Below, piece after piece: positions 27,625 to 36,065 of a DNA stretch of 64,000 nt. Location of the stretch: positions 2,542,001 through 2,606,000 of the forward strand of contig OY729430.1 of the NCBI GenBank assembly GCA_963422415.1. Reading direction: 5' to 3'. Below the pieces are notes generated by a model. The model was not told the DNA's origin. It saw only the letters and a list, made by a program, of their open reading frames with translations, and searched no databases. Source of the DNA: Bin34 sp963422415 (GTDB lineage: Bacteria > Chloroflexota > Anaerolineae > Caldilineales > Caldilineaceae). Positions within the stretch are counted from its first letter, which is position 1; every line of letters starts with the position of its first letter. The position numbers were made by a program, and so were the translations under genes.

Positions 27625-28611
27625 ATGACTTTGCATGTAGGCATTCTGGGTGCAGGCCAAGCGGGAGCGCGCCACATCACGGGGTTTGCCGCATTGGGGA
27701 ATGTACGGATTGACGCGGTGGCGGACCCGGACCCGGAACGGGCATATCGAGAAGCGTCCCGTTGCGGGGCAACGCCCTTTCAGGACTGGCGGGACCTCTT
27801 GGAAACTTCCACGGCATTGGATGCCGTGGTGGTGGCTCTGCCGCACCATCTGCATATGGAGGTCGCCTGCATGGCGGCGGCTCGTGGTCTGCACGTTCTA
27901 ATGGAAAAACCCATGGGCACGACCGTGACCGAGGGTCTCAAGATAGTGGAAGCCTGCGATCAGGCCAAGGTCATGCTGATGGTCGGCTATGTCCACCGAT
28001 TTCGGGAGGAGGCGCTCCGGGCTCGGGAGTGGATTGCCACCGGGCACATCGGCCTGCCGATCAACTGCGCGGAAACCATCGCCTCGCCCCGCGGTGCGCA
28101 TCTGGGGACCTGGGTGAACGCGCCCGATCATGCAGGCGGCGGTGTCTTGCTGTATACGGGCATTCACGCGCTGGACCGTTTGTTGTGGCTGGTAGATTCG
28201 CCGATAAGCAAGGTGTACGGGGCGATCCGGCGATTTTCCGCAGCCTCGCAGGTTGAGGAAACCGTGGCAGCCCTGCTGGAATTCACCAATCAAGCCACGG
28301 CGACTTTCTCGGTCAATGGACCAACGTATCCCTGCGGCTTGACCGGCTGGCGCAGCGAGATATATGGAACCAAAGGAGTGATCCGGATTCAGGCCCGTCA
28401 TTCCGTGGAAATCGCGAGTGCGGGGCTGGTACGACAGGTTGACGTAACGAACGTGGCCGCGAAAAGCGGTGTGCACTACAATTTCCAACGTCAGGCCCGG
28501 GCTTTTGTGAAAGCCATTCAACAGGGCATGGATTCGCCTATTCCCGGCCAAAGCGGCCTGTCTGCGCTGGAGGTTTGTCAGGCCATTTACCACAAGTCCC
28601 TGCCGGGTTGA
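27625..28611 (+). CDS. Gfo/Idh/MocA-family oxidoreductase
   Basis: ATG 27625 (AGGG eight bases upstream) gives 328 residues; an in-frame GTG at 27598, overlapping the M24 stop, would add nine. The NAD(P)-binding loop is GILGAGQAG (6-14) and EKP is at 94-96. The Rossmann domain is followed by the usual Gfo/Idh/MocA C-terminal domain with GVLLYTGIHALD. It is only distantly similar to the oxidoreductase at 25029, so the two probably act on different intermediates. Confidence 0.87.
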   Translation: MTLHVGILGAGQAGARHITGFAALGNVRIDAVADPDPERAYREASRCGATPFQDWRDLLETSTALDAVVVALPHHLHMEVACMAAARGLHVLMEKPMGTTVTEGLKIVEACDQAKVMLMVGYVHRFREEALRAREWIATGHIGLPINCAETIASPRGAHLGTWVNAPDHAGGGVLLYTGIHALDRLLWLVDSPISKVYGAIRRFSAASQVEETVAALLEFTNQATATFSVNGPTYPCGLTGWRSEIYGTKGVIRIQARHSVEIASAGLVRQVDVTNVAAKSGVHYNFQRQARAFVKAIQQGMDSPIPGQSGLSALEVCQAIYHKSLPG

Positions 28612-28833
28612 ATCTCTAGGGAAACAGCTGGCCACGGCCCTGATTCCGAAACCAAGCAGCCATCACGTCATGTGACACCACACAGAGGAGTTGCGTGCCA
28701 TATGACCTTTTCTGATTTCCCTTGCTTCTGAAGAACGAAGAGAAGCCGACAAGGGTTCAGTGACAGGGGCAGCAATCTGTCACGCAAGGCCAATAAGGCA
28801 CGGACAGAAAACATCGACTCTATGGAGGGATCA

Positions 28834-29919
28834 ATGCCGTTGTTGGATCCGGATACAGACCTCAGTCACGACTCGGTGTCGCATGCGTTGCTGCAGCAAC
28901 GGCCCATCATTGAATCCATGCTGCACCATCCTGCCTGCCAAGCCCTGCAGGGCTTGGCAGGATTGGTTCTGCACGGACGTTACATCACAGTGGAGACGCG
29001 TGTGGACACCTCCAAATCGAGTGGGTTTCAGAGACGTCTGTCCGATATGGCGTGGGTCCTGACCGGCAAAGGCAGAAGAGTTCTGCTGATTGTGGAGCAT
29101 CAATCCACAGATGCAGACATGTCGTTGCGGATGCTTGAATATGCCAAGAACGCCTTTCATGCCCATGGGGAATCACTGCAGGTTTCCACATTCCCTCTCC
29201 TTTTCTACACGGGACGGAAATCAAGCCGCGGCTGGTGGATGCCCCGCACGGATTCCCGCCAAGGCGACGACTGGTTTTGGAAAGCGGGACCCATCGTGGA
29301 CGTGAACGATTTCCCCTTGCAAGACATGTACGCGGATTCGGAAAATCTGCCAAGGCCCAATCTGTTCAGCGGCATCATTGCCTTGCACCAGCTCTATTGG
29401 AAACTGCAGGAGAGTGAGGATCTGGTTGAATCATATGGGTATTACAATATGATTGTGGAGGTGGCAAAGGTATGGCTGAAACCGTGTCTTGCTGAGGAAG
29501 ATGGAGAACTGGGGCGCATTTTCGCCATCTGGATAGCGATCGGGATGAAGGATTTTCTGCAGGGCTATCCGCAGGGTCAGACGACCTTGGACCATCTGTC
29601 AACGCTGGATTTTGGGAAACTGGAGGCGAACATGATTGGATTGCAGGAAGTTGTAGACGGGATGTGGAAAGACGGTCACGCCAAAGGCCACGTGAAAGGC
29701 CACGTGAAAGGCTACAGGGAAGGCCACGTGGAAGGCCAGCTGGATATCCTGACTGACTTTGTGGCAAGACATTGGGGCGCCGAAGTCAGTGTGCAGTTCA
29801 GAGCGCGTCTGGAACAAGACCCCGGGATTCAATATCCCGATCTGAATACTTTGTATGGGCGGCTGGATGCAGGTCATGCACCACTGCCGGATGATCTCGG
29901 CTCCTTGGGACGCCGCTGA
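28834..29919 (+). CDS. Rpn/YhgA-like PD-(D/E)XK nuclease-family protein
   Basis: GGAGG five bases upstream selects ATG 28834 (361 residues). The N-terminal domain matches the Rpn/transposase_31 group: RRLSDMAWVL (Asp71) and LLIVEHQS (Glu88, Gln90) form the D...ExQ variant of a PD-(D/E)XK site, followed by MSLRMLEYA. The C-terminal part has low-complexity GHVKGHVKGY repeats near residues 287-305, as is common in this family. E. coli RpnA is a Ca2+-stimulated DNA endonuclease that promotes RecA-independent recombination. A perfect 28-bp palindrome lies within the gene (28934-28961). Confidence 0.82.
   Translation: MPLLDPDTDLSHDSVSHALLQQRPIIESMLHHPACQALQGLAGLVLHGRYITVETRVDTSKSSGFQRRLSDMAWVLTGKGRRVLLIVEHQSTDADMSLRMLEYAKNAFHAHGESLQVSTFPLLFYTGRKSSRGWWMPRTDSRQGDDWFWKAGPIVDVNDFPLQDMYADSENLPRPNLFSGIIALHQLYWKLQESEDLVESYGYYNMIVEVAKVWLKPCLAEEDGELGRIFAIWIAIGMKDFLQGYPQGQTTLDHLSTLDFGKLEANMIGLQEVVDGMWKDGHAKGHVKGHVKGYREGHVEGQLDILTDFVARHWGAEVSVQFRARLEQDPGIQYPDLNTLYGRLDAGHAPLPDDLGSLGRR
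28934..28961. repeat. Perfect 28-bp palindrome inside the Rpn-like gene
   Basis: The arm CCTGCCAAGCCCTG (28934-28947) is followed directly by its reverse complement. It encodes residues about 34-43 (ACQALQGLAG) just ahead of the nuclease core. There is no loop, so it would extrude as a cruciform or form an mRNA hairpin. Confidence 0.85.
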
Positions 29920-30161
29920 GCCGTAATCACGTGCAGCATGTCAGTCTGTGGTCATGAAGCAGACAACCTGATTTCTTCCACTGAGGTATTTCCCCAGATT
30001 GTAGCTGTGCAGGCGTCGGCTCGATGATCTGCCGCCGAGTCTGGACGCCATGGCGGAACGTGCGAGAAGGAAAGCGACAGTCCTGCGTCGAAGCCAGTGC
30101 CACCGGGGCGGAGATATGGCACACTGGGACAAGGACAAGAGCCTGAAGAAGGGAATGGAGA

Positions 30162-31157
30162 ATGGAATACCGACAACTGGGCAGCAGTGGGTTTCGAGTG
30201 CCTGTCTTGGGACTGGGAGGCAATATCTTTGGGCGCCAAGGCGCCACGTCACACTTCACCGACCAGACGGAAACAGCCCGGATAGTGTTCAGGGCCCTAG
30301 ACCTCGGCGCCAACTTCATTGACACCTCGGACAGCTATACAGGAGGCGATTCGGAACTGTTTCTGGGCCAGATTTTGGCGGGGCAACGGCACAAATTCAT
30401 CATCGCCAGCAAGGTGGGATGGGAACCCAATCACAAGATCGCGGCGGGGTACCGAATGGGGCCCAATGAAGCCGGCCTGTCACGGGGACACATCATGAAC
30501 GGCATTGACGGCACCTTGCGCCGACTGGACACGGATTATGTGGATCTGTATTACGCACACAAACCGGATCCCCATACTCCGTGGGAAGAGACACTCCGTG
30601 CATTCGACGATTTGGTGCGCATGGGCAAGGTCCGCTATGTGGCCTGTTCCAATTTCGCAGGATGGCACATCGCGGCCATGAGCGAGATTTCCGCCCAGCG
30701 CGGCTACACTCCCCTGATGGCCAGTCAGTCTCTCTACAATCTGTTCGATCGCCAGATTGAACGCGAGGTTCTTCCTGCCTGTCGGAGGTATAAACTGAGT
30801 GTGATGCCCTATTCTCCGCTAGCCCAAGGTGTGCTCACCGGCAAGTATAGGGCTGGTGAATCCGCACCCCGTGGCACTCGGGCCTACGGCAACACCAGTC
30901 CCCGCCTACGCGCCTACATGACCCCTGCACGCCTGGAAGCGATAGCGAATCTGGACCGTTGGTCCCAAGACCACGGGTATCGAGTGGCGGATCTGGCCTT
31001 GGCGTGGCTACTGGCCCAGCCCGGTGTAGCCTCGGTCGTCAATGCCGTGACCAGTGTGAAGCAACTGGAAGCGAACATCCGTGCCACCGGCTGGACATTG
31101 ACCGTAGCCCAGCTGGCGGAAGTAGCGGATCAGATTGATCCACTGGCAGACCGCTAG
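30162..31157 (+). CDS. Aldo-keto reductase
   Basis: The 331-residue (alpha/beta)8 protein has the AKR tetrad: Asp54 and Tyr59 (FIDTSDSY), Lys84 (IASKVG) and His133 (YYAHKPD). MPYSPLAQGVLTGKY is the usual NADP-binding strand of the AKR11/AKR12-like group. AAGGG about eight bases upstream supports the ATG. It is a cytoplasmic NADPH-dependent carbonyl reductase of unknown substrate. The 242-bp gap to the Rpn gene shows nothing else that I can identify. Confidence 0.93.
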   Translation: MEYRQLGSSGFRVPVLGLGGNIFGRQGATSHFTDQTETARIVFRALDLGANFIDTSDSYTGGDSELFLGQILAGQRHKFIIASKVGWEPNHKIAAGYRMGPNEAGLSRGHIMNGIDGTLRRLDTDYVDLYYAHKPDPHTPWEETLRAFDDLVRMGKVRYVACSNFAGWHIAAMSEISAQRGYTPLMASQSLYNLFDRQIEREVLPACRRYKLSVMPYSPLAQGVLTGKYRAGESAPRGTRAYGNTSPRLRAYMTPARLEAIANLDRWSQDHGYRVADLALAWLLAQPGVASVVNAVTSVKQLEANIRATGWTLTVAQLAEVADQIDPLADR

Positions 31158-31443
31158 CCTCGGGGATGAGGCCAAGACTGAACACAAGACCGGCAGGGCT
31201 CCGGTGACCGTATCTTGGATCGGGGATCATTCACGGCGCACGGGCATCTTTTGCCGCGGGCCTTAGGGAACACTCCCGTAGCGTCTGCGGAACACTGCAC
31301 TTTGTGAAAACGAGAGGTTTCCGGCAAAGATCTGTCGGGGACCACGGAGTTGAGGGTTTTCTAGTGATGCGCTCACGGCGCGCATGACGCCGCCAATCCC
31401 GCTGAAGCGGGAATAATCATCGACGGATTCCTGAAAACCATGA
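31158..31443. other. Convergent intergenic region with small hairpin
   Basis: It lies between the aldo-keto reductase (plus) and MOSC (minus) genes. A small hairpin TCCCGCTGAAGCGGGA (31397-31412) has a 6-bp stem and a TGAA loop, without an obvious U-tract in either direction. It could be a weak bidirectional terminator. No gene is seen. Confidence 0.45.
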
Positions 31444-32109
31444 TCAGCGGAGAGCAGACCGGTCTCGGGCCTGAGCCAATTTGTCCCGCCAAAAGGCATC
31501 CAACTCTGTCATCTGTTCCATTTGCACGGCCAATGCGGGATCATACATTTGATATACACAGCGATTGACCGCCTTCAGGGTCATGCCAGGATGGGGTCGT
31601 GCCATGAGATGCCAAGTATCTCCCGCCTCCACGACGCCTGTCTCTAGGACCTGAAGATAGAAACCTGTACGCAGTTCCTGGATGGTCAAGCGCACCCAGT
31701 CGCTGCGCCCCACGCGTTTCCCCTGTTTCTGGCAGGGAGTGCGCGGCTTGGAGACTTGGATCCGCGCGGTGCCGACATCGTAAACGTCCAACAGGCAAAT
31801 CTCGTCTTCATGGGCATGCGCCAGAGTCCAGTTTTCACCCACCCCTCCCGGCTGCAGGGCTAAATCCAACTGCCTGTTCCAGAAAGCGTAATCTGCAAGC
31901 GTATGACAACAGACAGCCATGTTCGGATGCCCATGATGTTCCTTGTCCGTCACTTCGTCTCCGACCAATCCCCTCAATTCCAATTGCACAGGACCTGTGA
32001 CTCGATTACGAAAAATGGAGGAACGCCAAGCGCCGCCGGGGCCGGAATGGATTTGGGGCTTCCCGATATGAATGGAATCGATCTGGATGTTGAAGGGTTG
32101 CTTGGCCAT
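31444..32109 (-). CDS. MOSC-domain protein (YiiM-like)
   Basis: ATG 32109 gives 221 residues; an in-frame ATG at 32178 would add 23. Motifs of the MOSC family are present: GDEVTDKEHHGHPNMAVC near residue 55, GVGENWT near 90, and TPCQKQGKR with the conserved Cys. A C-terminal YiiM-type helical tail follows (AVNRCVYQMYDPALAVQM). MOSC proteins handle molybdenum cofactor or move sulfur through the conserved Cys; YiiM reduces N-hydroxylated substrates with Moco. It is divergent from the sugar transporter. Confidence 0.88.
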   Translation of the reverse strand: MAKQPFNIQIDSIHIGKPQIHSGPGGAWRSSIFRNRVTGPVQLELRGLVGDEVTDKEHHGHPNMAVCCHTLADYAFWNRQLDLALQPGGVGENWTLAHAHEDEICLLDVYDVGTARIQVSKPRTPCQKQGKRVGRSDWVRLTIQELRTGFYLQVLETGVVEAGDTWHLMARPHPGMTLKAVNRCVYQMYDPALAVQMEQMTELDAFWRDKLAQARDRSALR

Positions 32110-32603
32110 GAACGCCTCTGCCGGTCCATCTTGACTGTGGCTCGTCCCGTGCGGAGCACCGTCCCATTCTATCGCCACCGTGGACTTTCCAGTTCATCAT
32201 GGCCGGAGCGGGAAAGGGCATGCCCAACCGCGCGGCAGGAGGTGAAGCAGGGTCAGGCGGAATCAAGACAGAGAGAACAGGTTTGACAGCAGGCCTGTGA
32301 CCCGAACCAGGTTTGAATTTGCAGTGGCGTCTCTTCGAAGTGTCCTCCGATGTCGGTTGCGCGGACAGCGACCCGTGCGCACAGCAGGTGTTCATTTCGG
32401 AAGCAGTCCTTGACAAGACATTGAACTTGAACGTTAGGGTCGTTCGCGTGGCAAGGGCGGCCCGCGTTCATTGGCTCTCCCCAAGGGAGTTTGCAGGTCT
32501 GGGCAAGGGTGATAGGATGCACTATGGCTACAGGGGCATCCCTGCAGGGAACCCGAGCCCGATGGCAGAAAGGCACGGCCCTTCGATTTCCAAGGAGATT
32601 CAC
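32110..32603. other. Divergent intergenic region upstream of sugar transporter
   Basis: About 490 bp lie between the MOSC gene (minus) and the sugar-binding lipoprotein (plus). AAGGAG seven bases before ATG 32604 is the ribosome binding site. An open frame from 32313 runs into the lipoprotein gene, but its upstream part lacks a start signal and domain features. Promoters for both genes must lie here; none was convincing by eye. Confidence 0.45.
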
Positions 32604-34010
32604 ATGAGGAACAGAGCAAGAATTTCACGGCGCACCTTTCTGAAAGGAGCCGTGTGGAGCGCATCGGGACTGGTTCTGGCAGCTTGCGTCACGCCGACCG
32701 CTACCACCCCCGCAGCCATGGGAGAGGCTACGACCATGGCGGAACCAGTGGACATAGATGTATGGACGGGATGGACAGAAGGCGCAGCCGACAAGATTGA
32801 ACAGATCCTGGAAGGTTACAACGAATCTCAGTCCAAGGTCCGCGCTCATCACGTGGTAGTGCCCGGGGGCAGCGGCACCATGATGCAAAAGCTGTTGGCA
32901 GGCATTGCCGCCAACGAAGGACCTACCACGGCCGTCGTGTTCGGAGCCGACAAGGCGTATCAATTGGCCGCCAACAACGCGTTGTTGGCCTTGGATGAGT
33001 TGGGCGATCCGGCCCAGGTGCAGATCTTGCGAGATTGGATGCACCCAGCCATCTGGGACCTGGGCGAATACGAAGGCGGGTTCTACTATGCCAGCATGTG
33101 GAATCAGTCGATCGGCACATTCGTGAATCTGGACTTGGCCGAAGCCGCGGGTGTAGACGTGGACAGCCCTCCCCAGACGCTTGAAGAACAGATCGATGTC
33201 TGGGAACGGCTGACGACCTACGACGACCAAGGCAACATTGAGATACTCGGCGGCGACTTCAACTGGGACGCCATGATCCTGGGTCGTTACCATGGCCAGT
33301 TCATAGCGGATGGCACTACCATCACGGCCAATCACCCCAACAACGTCAAGGCTCTGGAATGGAACGTAGCGGTTTGGGAGCGGTTTGGAATTGAAAAGAT
33401 GCAGGTCTACCAAGCCTCATTGCAGGGCGCGGGAGGTCGATCGCGGGGACTGGCTCCCTTCCTGGCCGGTGTGCGGGCGACGGAAACGACGGGGCCTTGG
33501 CGCTGGAACTCGCTCCGCGACTATGCCTCCGAAGACTTCCGATACACCGTCTGGCCCTTCCCCAGTCCCGCGGGCTATACAGAGCAAGGCATGTATACCT
33601 ATGGAGATGGCTGGATCGTGCCGGTCACCGCTCCAGAGCCGGAAGCGGCCTGGGAAATCATCAGCGTCATGACCGGCGCCACCGGCGATCGAGACACCTA
33701 CACTTCACTATTCGTCACGTGGTTGTGCGTCAACAATCCGGTGTCGGAGGGCATGAAGGATCATCCCAAGTTCAAGGACGAAGTCATCAGTCAGTGCCCT
33801 GGCTATGTGGATATCTTCATGGATGATCTGTACAACTCCGACCATTACCTGTATCCAGCCAAGTTGCCCACCAGTTCGTCGTTTGCGCAGTTGCTGGGAA
33901 CCGAGTGGCAAAAAGCCTATCAAGGGGAAAAGTCGGCGCAGGAAGCCTTGGACTTCGTACAGGAAGAAGCCCAGAAGGAACTGGACCTCTGGCTGGAGCA
34001 GTCCGCGTAG
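32604..34010 (+). CDS. Family-1 extracellular sugar-binding lipoprotein with Tat signal
   Basis: The 468-residue protein starts with SRRTFLKG, a twin-arginine export motif, followed by lipobox VLAAC (Cys28). The body fits sugar-binding protein family 1 (MalE/UgpB type). AAGGAG seven bases before the ATG gives a strong start. It should bind a sugar, polyol or similar solute outside the membrane for the MalG/MalF-type permeases encoded at 34173 and 35079. No ATPase gene is adjacent, so a shared MsmX/UgpC-type ATPase elsewhere is probably used. Confidence 0.9.
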   Translation: MRNRARISRRTFLKGAVWSASGLVLAACVTPTATTPAAMGEATTMAEPVDIDVWTGWTEGAADKIEQILEGYNESQSKVRAHHVVVPGGSGTMMQKLLAGIAANEGPTTAVVFGADKAYQLAANNALLALDELGDPAQVQILRDWMHPAIWDLGEYEGGFYYASMWNQSIGTFVNLDLAEAAGVDVDSPPQTLEEQIDVWERLTTYDDQGNIEILGGDFNWDAMILGRYHGQFIADGTTITANHPNNVKALEWNVAVWERFGIEKMQVYQASLQGAGGRSRGLAPFLAGVRATETTGPWRWNSLRDYASEDFRYTVWPFPSPAGYTEQGMYTYGDGWIVPVTAPEPEAAWEIISVMTGATGDRDTYTSLFVTWLCVNNPVSEGMKDHPKFKDEVISQCPGYVDIFMDDLYNSDHYLYPAKLPTSSSFAQLLGTEWQKAYQGEKSAQEALDFVQEEAQKELDLWLEQSA

Positions 34011-34028
34011 CGCCTAGACTGTCATGAC

Positions 34029-34129
34029 CTTGCGCCGTGTCCGTGCTGGATCACGGCGCAAGCGCTTCCGGCCGGCGCAGCCTGGAGGGCTTGCATGGGG
34101 CCGGCCGGTCCGTTGATGGGCCGGCCGGC
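34029..34129 (+). terminator. Two stem-loops between sugar-binding protein and permease genes
   Basis: Hairpin 1 has 11-bp arms (CTTGCGCCGTG at 34029-34039 and its complement at 34052-34062) with a 12-base loop. Hairpin 2 has 9-bp arms (GCCGGCCGG at 34100-34108 and complement at 34121-34129). They begin 19 bases after the lipoprotein stop and precede the permease start, the position expected for an mRNA-stabilising or attenuating structure. Confidence 0.7.
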
Positions 34130-34172
34130 GCTCTCGCAGCACAATTCGAAATCTGTTCCATTCTGAACGGCC

Positions 34173-35072
34173 TTGCCCTTGACTATCTCGGACGGCATCG
34201 CACCGCGTAAAGAACGCCACTCCTTGGCTCGGCGTTCCTTGCGCATGGAGCGTTGGGGTCTGGAGTTCAGCAAGTACCTGATACTGGGGCTGTTCGCGTT
34301 GTTTTTTCTGATACCTTGGGCCTGGATGATTTCCACCTCGCTCAAGAATGCAGAGGAATTGTCTTTGCATCCTCCCATCTGGATCCCGGAACCAATTCGG
34401 TGGGACAACTACGTCACGGCCTTTCAAGAGGGCTCCTTGGGACGCTTCCTGTGGAACACCGTGGTGGTCACCGTACCTTCCGTCATTGGCGCCGTGCTCG
34501 CCAATTCCCTTATCGCCTATGGTTTTGCCCGCATTCAATGGCCAGGGCGCGACTCGATATTCGCCATCGTGCTGGCCACCTTGATCTTGCCTGACTTTGT
34601 CACTTTCATTCCTCTCTACTTGATCTTCCGTGACCTTGGCTGGCTCAACACCTATGCCCCCTTGATCGTGCCCATTTTTCTGGGGAGTCCCTTCTTCATC
34701 TTTCTGCTGCGCCAGTTCTTTATGGGCTTGCCGGCCGAGTTGTCGGACGCCGCCCATGTGGATGGCGCTTCCGAACTTCTGATATTTCTGCAAATCATTC
34801 TGCCACTGGCCATGCCGGCCTTGGCCGTCGTGGCCCTGTTCCAATTCATCGGCAGTTGGAACGACTATTTCGGCCCCTTGATTTACCTCAGCGACATTGA
34901 GAAGTACACCATCTCGCTGGGCATAGCCAACATGGAATCCTCCTACGGATTTTCCAATTTCGCCTGGATCATGGCGGCCACCATCATGAGTGTCCTGCCC
35001 ATCGTCGTGCTCTTCTTCTTTGCGCAACGCACCTTCATCGAGGGTATCGCCTTGACGGGACTGAAAGGATAG
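34173..35072 (+). CDS. Carbohydrate ABC transporter permease, MalG type
   Basis: Using TTG 34173 the protein has 299 residues; ATG 34245 is an alternative start (275 residues), and neither has a clear ribosome binding site. Six membrane helices are visible, beginning YLILGLFALFFLIPWAW. The EAA loop LSDAAHVDGASELLIFLQIILP is characteristic of MalG-type permeases. It forms the channel with the MalF-type protein at 35079. The order here (MalG before MalF) is inverted relative to the usual arrangement. Confidence 0.88.
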   Translation: MPLTISDGIAPRKERHSLARRSLRMERWGLEFSKYLILGLFALFFLIPWAWMISTSLKNAEELSLHPPIWIPEPIRWDNYVTAFQEGSLGRFLWNTVVVTVPSVIGAVLANSLIAYGFARIQWPGRDSIFAIVLATLILPDFVTFIPLYLIFRDLGWLNTYAPLIVPIFLGSPFFIFLLRQFFMGLPAELSDAAHVDGASELLIFLQIILPLAMPALAVVALFQFIGSWNDYFGPLIYLSDIEKYTISLGIANMESSYGFSNFAWIMAATIMSVLPIVVLFFFAQRTFIEGIALTGLKG

Positions 35073-35078
35073 GTGATC

Positions 35079-35993
35079 ATGGCCGTTTCCTCCTCTTTCC
35101 GGTTCTCCAGCTCCCGCGATCGACGTCGCCTGATCACCGGCCTGCTTTTCATTTCGCCCTGGATTCTGGGCTTCCTGCTGTTTCGGGTCTATCCGTTCGT
35201 CGCTTCGCTGTATTACAGTTTCACCTTCTATCCCGTCTTGCAGAGCCCAAAGTGGATCGGAATCCGGAATTATTTCAATCTCTTCGATGATCCTCGATTC
35301 CTGACCTCGCTTTGGAACAGTTCCTACTACGCCATTGGCGCTGTCCCGTTGGGCGCTCTCTTCGGGATTCTCCTGGCCATGCTTCTCAACATGCGCGTCC
35401 GGGGGCTGTCCATGTTTCGGACCGTCTTCTTCTTGCCCAGCATCACGCCCATCGTAGCCGCGGCCATTGTGTGGCTGTGGATGTTCAATCCGCGGATCGG
35501 CATCATCAACTACTTTCTTTCGCTGGTGGGTGTGCAGGGGCCTGCTTGGATGGGTGATCCGCAGTGGGCCAAGGCGGCCCTGATTCTCATGAGCGTGTGG
35601 AGCGTGGGCAATGCCGTCGTGATTTATCTGGCCGCGTTGCAGGACGTTCCCCGCGAGTTGCTGGAGGCGGCCGCCTTGGATGGGGCCAAGGCGCTGCAGC
35701 GCATATGGCACGTTACCTTGCCGATGATCAGTCCGGTCATTCTCTTCAATGTCATCGTGGGCCTGATCGCCGCATTCCAGTTGTTCACCCAGGTGCACGT
35801 GATGACGGACGGGCAGGGCAGTCCCGCGGACTCCACACTCATGATGTCAATCTACCTCTTTCAATCGGCCTTCCTGTTCTTCAAGATGGGGTATGCCTCC
35901 GCCCAAGCCTGGATTCTCTTTCTCATCATTGTGCTCTTTACCCTGCTGCTTTTTCGCGTTTCGGGCCGCCTCGTGTACTACGGAGGTCGTTGA
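35079..35993 (+). CDS. Carbohydrate ABC transporter permease, MalF/UgpA type
   Basis: ATG 35079 gives 304 residues (a GTG at 35073 would add two). Six helices are seen, the first being ITGLLFISPWILGFLLF. The EAA loop is LLEAAALDGAKALQRIWHVTLP. It follows the MalG-type gene by six bases. The C-terminal RVSGRLVYYGG is typical of UgpA/LacF-like permeases. The 72 bp downstream form a convergent junction with a hyuB gene and contain nothing I could identify. Confidence 0.92.
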   Translation: MAVSSSFRFSSSRDRRRLITGLLFISPWILGFLLFRVYPFVASLYYSFTFYPVLQSPKWIGIRNYFNLFDDPRFLTSLWNSSYYAIGAVPLGALFGILLAMLLNMRVRGLSMFRTVFFLPSITPIVAAAIVWLWMFNPRIGIINYFLSLVGVQGPAWMGDPQWAKAALILMSVWSVGNAVVIYLAALQDVPRELLEAAALDGAKALQRIWHVTLPMISPVILFNVIVGLIAAFQLFTQVHVMTDGQGSPADSTLMMSIYLFQSAFLFFKMGYASAQAWILFLIIVLFTLLLFRVSGRLVYYGGR

Positions 35994-36065
35994 TCCGGTT
36001 CGAGTGGGAAGAATGCGATTCAGGCCGCTCGCCGTCGAATCTCTTGCTGACTGAAGATTTGCAGC

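Noticed and set aside
29680..29745. Short tandem 12-mers read as a CRISPR-like array
   Set aside because: They are in-frame codon repeats (GHVK) of the Rpn-like protein without spacers.
31397..31412. Small hairpin as a member of the long palindrome group
   Set aside because: Only a 6-bp stem with a 4-base loop, within what chance gives.
34014..35798. 594-codon open frame on the minus strand opposite the MalG/MalF-type permease genes
   Set aside because: Its translation is His/Gln/Gly/Asp-rich with no domain and spans the antisense of two clear membrane proteins; it arises from codon bias.
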